This document shows, one piece after another, positions 9,496 to 16,951 of a DNA stretch of 64,000 nt. Both the position numbers and the translations under genes were made by a program. Positions within the stretch are counted from its first letter, which is position 1, and every line of letters starts with the position of its first letter. Below the pieces are notes generated by a model, which was given only the letters and a program-made list of their open reading frames with translations, did no database searches and was not told the origin of the DNA. Source of the stretch: Nucisporomicrobium flavum (GTDB lineage: Bacteria > Actinomycetota > Actinomycetes > Mycobacteriales > Micromonosporaceae); NCBI RefSeq assembly GCF_016464385.1, contig NZ_JADMLH010000015.1, forward strand, positions 124,001 to 188,000, given 5' to 3'.

Positions 9496-10129
9496 GGGGT
9501 TCCTCCGTGGGTTCGATCCAGCGATGGACGCGTACGGTCGCGGGGGTCAGGACACGGCCCGAGAACGTCTCCTCGTAGCCGTCGGCCAGCACGGCGGCGA
9601 TCCGTCCGTCGGCGGCCGGCTCGGGCGCCTCGACCACGTCGGTCGGGCGGTGCCGCGTCCCGTCGAACGGCTCGCCGGTCCGCGGCCGCACCGGCGCGAC
9701 ACCGCCGCGTTCCAGGGTCAGCTCGACCGAGTGCGCGTACGACTCCAGCAGCTGCGCGACGCGCTCGCCGGCCATCTCGGGCGGCACCGTCGCGGCCTGG
9801 CGGAGCAGGTCGTTGCGCAGCCGCTGCAGGTCGGTCAGGACCGGCATGAGCACCAGGCGCCGCTCACCGGCCCGCAGTTTCTGGTTCTCCTCGTGAAGCC
9901 GGTCGATGATCCGCTCGCGGCTCGCCGCCCGCTCGTCGGCGGACCGCAGCTCCTGCTGAACGGCCGTCAGCGCCGCGGTGAGCTCGGCCAGCCGCTGAGC
10001 GACATCCGGCTCCGCCGGCGCGGCACCGGCCAGGGCCGGCTCGGTGCCGGGCGGGGCCGGCTCGGTCGTCTCGGGCACCGCATCGTCCACGCCGGTCGCC
10101 GGCTCCACCACGGAGTCCTGGGACGTCAT
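9488..10129 (-). CDS. grpE: GrpE-like nucleotide exchange factor
   Basis: 213 residues: an acidic N-terminal tail, a coiled coil at about 40-110, and a beta head with GEPFDGTRH and the terminal GYEETFSGRVLTPATVRVHRW pattern (interrupted here) typical of GrpE. It would release ADP from the adjacent DnaK. It is the first gene of the minus-strand operon that continues dnaK, Fn3 protein, GTPase, GAP1, GTPase. A purine-rich ribosome site (GGGGAGG) precedes the ATG, and the shared GTCCGTCAG element lies 34 bp upstream. The coiled coil is longer relative to the head than in housekeeping GrpE. Confidence 0.88.
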   Translation of the reverse strand: MTSQDSVVEPATGVDDAVPETTEPAPPGTEPALAGAAPAEPDVAQRLAELTAALTAVQQELRSADERAASRERIIDRLHEENQKLRAGERRLVLMPVLTDLQRLRNDLLRQAATVPPEMAGERVAQLLESYAHSVELTLERGGVAPVRPRTGEPFDGTRHRPTDVVEAPEPAADGRIAAVLADGYEETFSGRVLTPATVRVHRWIEPTEEPHA

Positions 10130-10163
10130 GCGGACCTCCCCTCGTCGTAGCTCATGCCGTCAT

Positions 10164-10172
10164 CTGACGGAC
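10164..10172 (-). promoter_or_regulatory. GTCCGTCAG element of the grpE operon
   Basis: Read on the minus strand, CTGTCCGTCAGATGA lies 34 bp before the grpE start. It is one of seven identical 9-mers placed upstream of genes in the first 40 kb, all oriented toward the gene. The CGTC core matches the -10 class used by many ECF sigma factors, but I see no conserved -35 at a fixed distance. Confidence 0.65.
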
Positions 10173-10267
10173 AGCCGCCCGGGCGCCAGGTCTTCGCAGG
10201 TGAGAGGGCCGGTGGAGGGAGCGGTCCGCCAGTAACCCGCGACGAGACAGACAGGAGGGCCGGAACG

Positions 10268-11662
10268 GTGATGCAGAGGGGCGCAGAGCCATCGGCCGCG
10301 GCAGAGCCCGGCTCGGACAGCCGGGGGGTGGTCAGCGTTGCCCGGGACGTCGCCCTGTTCCGGCGGGGGCGGGCCGAGGAGACGCGGTCCGCATTGGCGG
10401 CCGAGTTGAAGAAGGTGTGGGACCACCTCGTCCCGCTGATCCGTCAGGTGTCCCCCGAGGAGCGGAGCGATATCCGCGCCGCCTTCTGGACCTACTGCGA
10501 TGCTGCCGCCCACCGCCGGGTCCGCCGCCGTCAGATGTTCGTCATCGTCTATGCGGTGGTGTCGGTGCTGGCGGTCGGCCTCACGGTCTCGCTGATCACG
10601 TGGACCCTCGACCGGACCCGGCCGGTGGTTCTCCTCGCATACCTGATCACCGCGTTTCTGCTGGTCAGTGCCGTCTGGTGGGCGGTGCACCGCCGAAGCC
10701 CGATCGGCACTGCCGTGGTGGCCGTCTCTGCGGCCGCACTGGCGTGGGAGCTGCGGCCGCATTCCCCGGCGGCCGCCTGGTGGGATCCGCGCTCGGCTCT
10801 GGCGTCGTCGACGACCGACGGCCGGCGGGTGAGCGCCGGCATCGCCCTCGGATCCGGGCTCACGCTCGTCCTGATCGTCGTGTCGCTGCTCTCGATGGCG
10901 GCGCTGACGCCGATCCTGCGGTCACGGCAGGGCGGTGGCAGCGGCGACGTGCGGGCGTTCGACCAGTTCCTGGAGGTGGTGCGGCTGCTGGTCGACACCG
11001 AGCGTCGTCCCGGCATCAACCGGCGGTCCCGCATCCAGGAGGGCCTGCGTACCGCGGAGGTGGCCCTGCTGGTCATGGCGCGGGGCGGACGGCCGGTCGG
11101 CTGGGCCGCCCGCTGGCACGGCCGCAAGCACCATCGGGAGCACATCAGGAAGGCCCGCCGGATCATCGCGGAGATTCAGCGCCCCAACCCTCTCGCCGGA
11201 TTGCGCGAGGTCGATGACCATCTGCTGTCCACCATGGTCACGTGCCTGATCGGCATTTGCCGGGACCAGCTCGGCGAGGTGCTCACCAGCTTGGAGGAGG
11301 CTGCTGCCGTGGCGCAGCCGTCGCCGGCGGCCCGCGCGCGGCGGGCGTCACCCGGCCGGAGGAAGCTGCGGCAGCTGGGTGCCATCACCCTGCCCCTGGC
11401 CATCCTGCTGCTCCTGCGGCACTTCGACGTGCCGATGCCCGGCGTCGGGTGGTTGTTCGGCGTCGGCGTCCTCATCCTGGCCTTGGGCAGCTTCGTGGTT
11501 CTCATGCCAGGGCTGAACCCGTTCCTCGACGGGCTGGGCAAGGTGTTGTCGGCCATCTCGGCGGTGCTGCCGTCGGTCAACAAGGAGCCGGCCGGCGGGG
11601 AACCGGCTTCCGCTCCCGAACAGCGGGCGCCGTCCGACAGCACTGACCCGGCCGAGGCCTGA
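10268..11662 (+). CDS. Polytopic membrane protein of unknown function
   Basis: 464 residues from a GTG nine bases after AGGAGG (10253-10258); an ATG three bases later is the alternative. About four hydrophobic helices lie near residues 88-215, followed by a cytoplasmic helical region with the Arg/Lys-rich ARWHGRKHHREHIRKARR, then two more hydrophobic helices at about 375-425 and a Pro/Ala-rich tail. No family recognised. It is divergent from the grpE operon and tail-to-tail with the caspase-fold gene (3 bases apart). A membrane target or sensor of the neighbouring conflict modules is possible but not shown by the sequence. Confidence 0.75.
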   Translation: MMQRGAEPSAAAEPGSDSRGVVSVARDVALFRRGRAEETRSALAAELKKVWDHLVPLIRQVSPEERSDIRAAFWTYCDAAAHRRVRRRQMFVIVYAVVSVLAVGLTVSLITWTLDRTRPVVLLAYLITAFLLVSAVWWAVHRRSPIGTAVVAVSAAALAWELRPHSPAAAWWDPRSALASSTTDGRRVSAGIALGSGLTLVLIVVSLLSMAALTPILRSRQGGGSGDVRAFDQFLEVVRLLVDTERRPGINRRSRIQEGLRTAEVALLVMARGGRPVGWAARWHGRKHHREHIRKARRIIAEIQRPNPLAGLREVDDHLLSTMVTCLIGICRDQLGEVLTSLEEAAAVAQPSPAARARRASPGRRKLRQLGAITLPLAILLLLRHFDVPMPGVGWLFGVGVLILALGSFVVLMPGLNPFLDGLGKVLSAISAVLPSVNKEPAGGEPASAPEQRAPSDSTDPAEA

Positions 11663-11665
11663 GCG

Positions 11666-13495
11666 TCAGGGGGTGGGGTGCAGGTCGAACTCGATCGTGA
11701 GGGCGGCGTACCGGTCCGGTGCCGCCGGCCGGGGTGGCAGGTCGCGCGTCGCGCCGGTCGTCAGCTGGGACAGCAGCGCCTCGAGTGGTGACTGCGGCTC
11801 GCGTACGGAGCGGGAGACCGCCTCCTGCTCAAGGACCGTCACGTCCAGCGGGCGGGAGGTCACCAAGGCCAGGATGGTCTCCGGGCGCGGCCAGGACGCG
11901 TCCAGCCCGGACGGCCAGCTCAGCGGCACCCCGGTCAGCCGGCCGGTGCGGTCGTCGCGGCCGAAGACGTAGTCCTCGCCGCGGTGCAGGAGGCGGCCGG
12001 ACGGGTGGGTGGGGTCGAGGACGCTGATCCGGGCCGAGACGCCGATGTCGAGAAGCGAGACGTACACCGGATCGTCGTCGTTGCGGACGCACACGTAGAC
12101 GGGCTCGCCCACCCGGACCAGCGCGTTGGTGAGCGGCAGCGGTACCGGGCGCCCGGCGGTGACCCGACCCCATCCGATCGCGACCCGGGCGTCCAGCTCC
12201 CAGCCGGTACGGGACGCGATCCGGCGCAGCGCGGTGGCCTTGGCGACGCGTTCGAGGTCGGGCACCACCCGGGGACGCGGTGCGTGCAACGGGCCGATCG
12301 CGTCGCTGACCGTGAACAGACCTGCGGCGTCGGCGCGTACGCGTAATGCGGGGCGCTCGCCCGGCGCGGCCACCCGTACGAACGTGCTCCGCTCGACCGC
12401 CGGCACCAGAGCCGGAGGGATCTCGACCGGCAGGCGCGGTGCGGCCGCCGCCACCCGGAAGGCGCGAGCCCCGACCGGCAGGTCCGCGTGCGCCGGCGGT
12501 TCCAGCCGTCCGGTGGCCTCCGCGGGGCCGCAGCCGTCGATCCGGACCGATGCCAGGGCGCTGTCCCGCGACGGGGATTCGGCGCCCGCCGGCATGATGA
12601 GGAAGCGGTCACCGGGCTGGACCCCGAACAGCGGCGCACCGTCCAGCCGGACGCGGCCGGGCCCGATCGCCACGACCGGCAGGGAACCCACGTCGTCCTT
12701 CTCGGCGAGCTCGAACAACAGCCGGCGCGAGGGTCCTTCCGCGTCGGGACGCTGGTGCGGAACCGACTCCTCGACGTTCTGGCGTACCCGTCCGATCAGC
12801 GTCGACCAGCTCACCGCCGCGTTCCCGGCGCCGGCGAGGGCCTCCGTCAGCGCCTCGGTGAAGACGCCGATCCGCTCACCCAGGCGGCCTCCGTACTCGT
12901 TGGCGCGCTGGTCCGGGGCGCACGCGACGACCCGCACCGCGTACGGATTCCCCAGCGACCGGGTCAGGTCGATGCGCAGACCTTCGCGCAGCCGCCGGCG
13001 CAGGTGCGCGTCGAGGTCGACGGTCCACGGCTCGATCAGCGACTTCGCCGTCAGGTTCCCGTCCCGGGACATCGTGCCGGCATAGCAGCAGTCCAGGACG
13101 ACGGTGACGTTGCGCGTACGAGCGGTCAGCCGGCTGAGCAGCACCGACAGCTCGACACCGGTGATGCCGCGGAAGTCGGCGGCGGTGGACCGGGCCATGT
13201 CGACCGGCACGATGAACCGGCGGTTGGCCGGCAGGATCGCGGCGCGGCCGGCGCCCGGTGTCTCGAGCGACGCCCCGTGCCCCGAGTAGAAGACCACGGC
13301 CGCGTCGTCGGGCTGCGCGGACGAGATCAGCTGCTCGTACGCCTCCAGGATGCCGTCGCGCGTGGCGTCCTCGCCCTGGCACCGGGTGATGGCGAAGCCG
13401 CGGGCGGACAGGGTGGTGGCCATCGCGTCCACGTCGTTGTCCACGCCCTGCAGGCCGTACGTCCGCGCCCCGATGAGCAGTGCCTTGCGCGCCAC
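11666..13495 (-). CDS. Caspase-fold (metacaspase-like, C14) peptidase with DUF4384-like C-terminus
   Basis: 609 residues. The catalytic dyad is visible: H73 in YSGHG and C137 in LDCCYAG. The caspase domain spans about 1-260. A mixed region follows, and residues near 470-560 (YVSLLDIGVSARISVLDP) resemble the DUF4384 domain often fused to caspases. The true start is the GTG at 13495, seven bases after GGAGGGGG, because it aligns with the start of its paralog at 35528; the longer open frame upstream is not coding. It probably cleaves proteins once activated, as in suicide-type defence. It is divergent from sigma-like protein 1 and carries the shared element 38 bp upstream. Confidence 0.88.
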   Translation of the reverse strand: MARKALLIGARTYGLQGVDNDVDAMATTLSARGFAITRCQGEDATRDGILEAYEQLISSAQPDDAAVVFYSGHGASLETPGAGRAAILPANRRFIVPVDMARSTAADFRGITGVELSVLLSRLTARTRNVTVVLDCCYAGTMSRDGNLTAKSLIEPWTVDLDAHLRRRLREGLRIDLTRSLGNPYAVRVVACAPDQRANEYGGRLGERIGVFTEALTEALAGAGNAAVSWSTLIGRVRQNVEESVPHQRPDAEGPSRRLLFELAEKDDVGSLPVVAIGPGRVRLDGAPLFGVQPGDRFLIMPAGAESPSRDSALASVRIDGCGPAEATGRLEPPAHADLPVGARAFRVAAAAPRLPVEIPPALVPAVERSTFVRVAAPGERPALRVRADAAGLFTVSDAIGPLHAPRPRVVPDLERVAKATALRRIASRTGWELDARVAIGWGRVTAGRPVPLPLTNALVRVGEPVYVCVRNDDDPVYVSLLDIGVSARISVLDPTHPSGRLLHRGEDYVFGRDDRTGRLTGVPLSWPSGLDASWPRPETILALVTSRPLDVTVLEQEAVSRSVREPQSPLEALLSQLTTGATRDLPPRPAAPDRYAALTIEFDLHPTP

Positions 13496-13533
13496 GGGCG
13501 CCCCCTCCGCCGACTCCGACTGTCCATCGAGTA

Positions 13534-13542
13534 CTGACGGAC
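13534..13542 (-). promoter_or_regulatory. GTCCGTCAG element of caspase gene 1
   Basis: Minus-strand GTCCGTCAGTACT, 38 bp before the GTG start. A GCGAACCGG sequence lies about 12 bp further upstream and could pass for an ECF -35, but it is not repeated at the other sites. Confidence 0.6.
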
Positions 13543-13770
13543 GAGGCCCGGCCGGTTCGCTGTCGATGGGTGATCCGGTCGGCGACCGATCGACGATCAT
13601 CCGTTCGCATCCGCTGAAGGTCCTGATTCGGGTTCCGAATCGGTCGATCCGTTCAGTGGCCGTCGCGCTCCGCGACCGCCGTCCGCCAAGCTGCGAGCGG
13701 GCGCTGTCGGAGTTGACGGCGTTTCGCATGCCGACATCATCTGTTTCCGGAAGATCGGAAGGGGCCCTCG

Positions 13771-14904
13771 ATGGGGGTTTCGGACGAGGCGACCCAGCGC
13801 CTGGAGTACGGCTACGCACGCGTCCGCGCGCCGCAGAACGGCCCACAGGCCGGCGTGTACGCGTCCCGCACGGCGAACGTCGTCGGCACGTTCGGCCGCA
13901 GCCCCGGCCCGACCCGCGGCCAGCAGCTGCGGGACCTCGCGCGATGCGGCCGGCTGGCCGAGGCGGCGGCCGCCGCGGGACCCGCCGAGCGGACCGCGCT
14001 GACCGGGGCCGCGTACGAGATGGCCTGGCCGATCGTGTTCGCCCGGGTCACCCGCCGGATGGAGGTGAGCCGGGGTCACACCGGCTGCGCCGCCGGCGTC
14101 GACCGGCTCGCCGACGACTGCCTGGACCGGTTCCACGACGACGTCGAGGCGGTGGTCGAGGACCTGCTGGCGCACGCCCGGCAGCCGATCCTGAACCTCG
14201 AGGGGTGGATCGCCGGGCGGCTGAACGCGGCCACAGTGGACGGTCATCGCCGGCGTCGCGGTGAGCGCGGAGCGCTGCAGCGGCCCCGGCTCCCCGGCTG
14301 GCTGGCCGACGACCTGGGCCACGACCGGTGGCTGACGACGCTCGCCACGCAGATGCTGGTCTGGGTCGGGGTCAGCGGCACGGCCGGCAACCAGACGTGG
14401 CCGCTCGAGGTCTGGGCCCAGGACCGCGCGCGCTGCACGGGTGACTGGTTCGGCAGCGAACCGGCCGTGGTCGCGCAGGAGGTCGAGACGGTGCTGGCCG
14501 CGATGCGCCGCCGCCCTCAGTGGTACGAGGCGTACGTGGAACGCCCGCTGGGCCGTAAGCAGACGGCGGTGTCGGCGCTGCCGATCGAGGACGGGCCGCG
14601 GCCCACTGCGGCGCCGCTGGAGCTGGGCGACCCGTACGCGAAGGTCGAGGCCGAGATGTCCCGGCTCGCCGCCGACGCCGTGGGCGCGATCCGGCAGCGC
14701 CTGGCCAAGGGCGAGCGGATCGACGCGATCGTGGTGGACGTGATCCGGACCGTGTTCGGCGGTCCGTTCACGCCGACCATCGACCGGGCGCCGCACGACG
14801 TCGCCGACCCGATCGGTGGCGTGACCGGTGCCCTCACCGATCAGGTGAGGCTGAACCGGATCGTCGCCACCGTCCGGGACATCGTGGGTGAGCGGGAGGG
14901 CTGA
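13771..14904 (+). CDS. Sigma-70-region-2-like protein, paralog 1 of 3
   Basis: 377 residues, five bases after GGAAGGGG. The core at about 100-195 reads RFHDDVEAVVEDLL, NLEGWIAGRL, VDGHRRRRGERGALQRPR; this helix pattern resembles regions 2.2-2.4 of sigma-70 family factors (conserved acid pairs, a WL/WI helix, then a DxxRRRR promoter-contacting helix). A second conserved block has WAxxR, a VLxxMRRRxxWYExxVERPLGRKQ motif and an acidic helical C-terminus. No clear region 4 is visible. Two close paralogs start at 23311 and 38458, each beside a protease gene. It likely binds DNA or RNA polymerase; the sigma assignment is inference. A TTGACG at about 13705 may serve its own promoter. Confidence 0.6.
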   Translation: MGVSDEATQRLEYGYARVRAPQNGPQAGVYASRTANVVGTFGRSPGPTRGQQLRDLARCGRLAEAAAAAGPAERTALTGAAYEMAWPIVFARVTRRMEVSRGHTGCAAGVDRLADDCLDRFHDDVEAVVEDLLAHARQPILNLEGWIAGRLNAATVDGHRRRRGERGALQRPRLPGWLADDLGHDRWLTTLATQMLVWVGVSGTAGNQTWPLEVWAQDRARCTGDWFGSEPAVVAQEVETVLAAMRRRPQWYEAYVERPLGRKQTAVSALPIEDGPRPTAAPLELGDPYAKVEAEMSRLAADAVGAIRQRLAKGERIDAIVVDVIRTVFGGPFTPTIDRAPHDVADPIGGVTGALTDQVRLNRIVATVRDIVGEREG

Positions 14905-14994
14905 CCTGCGTACTGTTCGACCTCAGTGGGATTCCATGACGGCATTGCACCACCGGGCGGCGTGCGGGAATCCGGAGAAGGACGGAATCGGGCC

Positions 14995-15690
14995 ATGACC
15001 AGTTTCGCCGAACCGGCGTGGGCGCCGGGTTCGTTCCTGGCGCGGATCACCGTGCCGGAACGCGAGGCGTTGCTGGCGCTGGGCGTCACCCGGCGGCTGC
15101 CGGGCGGCCGGCAGCTCCTGGTCGAGGGCAACCGGGACACCCACGTCGAGGTGATCCGGCAGGGCCACGTCAAGGTCACCACCGACCTCGGCGGCGCGCC
15201 GCGGCTGCTCGCCATCCGGCTGCCGGGCGACATCGTGGGCGAGCTCGCGGCGTTCACCGGGAACGGCCGGTCGGCCACGGTCACCACCTGCGGCCCGGTG
15301 GTGTCGACGGTGATCCGGCAGGCCGACTTCCTGGCCTTCCTCGGGGCGCACCCGGCCGTCGCCAACCAGGTCACCGCCACGGTGGGCGGCCGGTTGCGGT
15401 GGGCCAACGAGCGGCGCTCGGAGTTCGCCGCCTTCCCGGTCCACGTCCGCCTGGCGCACGTGCTGGGTGAGATCGCGGCGAGCTGCGGCGAAGCGGTCCG
15501 CGACGGCCTGCTGATCGGCGTCGAGCTGAGCCAGACGGAGCTCGCCACGCTGGTCGGCGCGGCCGAGGACACCGTGCAGAAGGCGCTGCGCCTGCTCCGC
15601 GACCGGGGCCTGGTGCGCACCGGCTACCGGCGGATCACCGTGGTCGACCATCTCGCGCTGCTCGCGCTGGCCGAGGAACCGGAGCTCTAG
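14995..15690 (+). CDS. Crp/Fnr-family transcriptional regulator
   Basis: 231 residues. The cyclic-nucleotide-binding beta roll covers about 15-130, with a phosphate-binding cassette GELAAFTGNGRSA (residues 82-94) that keeps the Glu and Arg needed for cyclic nucleotide contact. A dimerisation helix follows, then a winged helix at about 170-225 with LSQTELATLVGAAEDTVQKAL as the HTH. The start is the ATG at 14995 after GGAGAAGGA. It is tail-to-tail with the nucleotide-cyclase-like gene, their ends overlapping by 4 bases, so a local cyclic-nucleotide signal is a reasonable guess. Confidence 0.9.
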   Translation: MTSFAEPAWAPGSFLARITVPEREALLALGVTRRLPGGRQLLVEGNRDTHVEVIRQGHVKVTTDLGGAPRLLAIRLPGDIVGELAAFTGNGRSATVTTCGPVVSTVIRQADFLAFLGAHPAVANQVTATVGGRLRWANERRSEFAAFPVHVRLAHVLGEIAASCGEAVRDGLLIGVELSQTELATLVGAAEDTVQKALRLLRDRGLVRTGYRRITVVDHLALLALAEEPEL

Positions 15691-16943
15691 GCCGGCCCTA
15701 CGTGGAGCCAGCCGTGTTCGACGAAGCCCTTCTCCGGAAGGTCGACGACCATCGGCACGAAGTCCTCCGGACGCGGTGGGCCGGCCGCCGGCACGATCAC
15801 ATCCCGGAACAGCACATCGGGTACGCCGAGCACGAAGTCGGCGGCGTCGTGGTCGGCCAGCGCGCGGCGCAGCGGCGGGCTGTCCAGGAACCGGTGCACG
15901 GCGATCGGGGCGGCGCCGATCCAGCCGTTGTCCCCCTCCTTGATCAGTCCCCGGTGGAACGCGACCCGCAGCCGCATCCGGTCGGCCGGGCCGGCGCGGT
16001 CGTTGAGCTCACCCAGCGCCCGGTGCAGCTCGTGCAGCAGCGCGGGAATCACCGCCGACTCGTCGATGCCGACCGGTAGCACGGTGAACTGGCCGTCCCC
16101 CTGGGGCTGCGGCGTCACCGCGGTGTCGGGGATCCCGGCCGCCCGCCGGCAGCGCGCGAGCGTGGCGACCAGGTCGCGCTGGATCCGTTCGGTGGCGGCG
16201 TTCCCGCGCCTGCTGTAGCCCGAGACGTCGGCCGCCATGCACAGCCGGACGGCCGCACCCCTGGGCACGTCGGCCGCGGTCAGAGGCTCGTCGAAGCGGA
16301 CGGACTCGCTCATCCCGGCGGGGCGGCGGCCACCGCGGTCGCCGATGTCGACGCGTACGCCGAGCCGGCCGGTCACCCGGGTCGTCGCGGCGGGCACCTC
16401 CAGCAGGGCGTGCATGCCGTACGCGCGGGGGAGCAGCAGGTCGCCGCCCGGGTCGTCGTACGCCCACCCGAAGTCGGGGCTGTGCGTGCCCTTCGGCCAG
16501 GCGCGGGGCGTACCGGAGCGTCCGGTCAACCGGCGCAGCCACGTGCTCCGTTTCCGGGCGGCGGCGACCGTACGGGCCGCCGTGGCCGATGCCGGCTCCA
16601 TCGCGGTGGGGCCGCTCACCAGCCCGAGGTCGTCGCCGTCGACCGCGAGATGGACGGCGCGCGCCGACCGCTCGTCCAGCGCCACGTCGAAGCGGGCGCT
16701 CAGATACCGCCGCCCTGGCGGGAGCTCGTCGAGGTCGTACGCGAACAGCGCCCCGACGTAGTGCCCGTCGAACGCCTGCGCGCGCCGACGCAACGGGAGC
16801 GGGAGATCCTCGGCCGGTACGGGGTACAGCAGCGGCCGCCCGCACCGGACGCCGCTGGTCACCCCCTCCCCGGCCGCCGTGCCGCCGCGTTCGCCGGGCG
16901 GGGTGAGGTCGCGGTAGGCGAGCAGGTCCTCGTCGATGATCAT
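15687..16943 (-). CDS. Protein with C-terminal class III nucleotide-cyclase-like domain
   Basis: 418 residues. The N-terminal 220 residues form an unrecognised, partly beta-rich domain. Residues 233-390 resemble a class III cyclase: D239 in MAADVSGYS and D283 in PQGDGQF sit where the two metal-binding aspartates belong, and R351 in VHRF where the transition-state Arg belongs. The matching Asn is absent (PIAVHRF instead of NxAxR), so catalysis may be lost or altered. It is the third gene of the vWA-CHAT operon, eight bases after the CHAT stop. It could make or sense a nucleotide signal that controls the CHAT peptidase; the convergent Crp/Fnr gene fits that idea. Confidence 0.65.
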   Translation of the reverse strand: MIIDEDLLAYRDLTPPGERGGTAAGEGVTSGVRCGRPLLYPVPAEDLPLPLRRRAQAFDGHYVGALFAYDLDELPPGRRYLSARFDVALDERSARAVHLAVDGDDLGLVSGPTAMEPASATAARTVAAARKRSTWLRRLTGRSGTPRAWPKGTHSPDFGWAYDDPGGDLLLPRAYGMHALLEVPAATTRVTGRLGVRVDIGDRGGRRPAGMSESVRFDEPLTAADVPRGAAVRLCMAADVSGYSRRGNAATERIQRDLVATLARCRRAAGIPDTAVTPQPQGDGQFTVLPVGIDESAVIPALLHELHRALGELNDRAGPADRMRLRVAFHRGLIKEGDNGWIGAAPIAVHRFLDSPPLRRALADHDAADFVLGVPDVLFRDVIVPAAGPPRPEDFVPMVVDLPEKGFVEHGWLHVGPA

Positions 16944-16951
16944 CGTTCCCC

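Noticed and set aside
10173..10220. Common -35 element upstream of the GTCCGTCAG sites
   Set aside because: I compared 35-45 bp upstream of all seven sites and found no sequence shared at a fixed distance.
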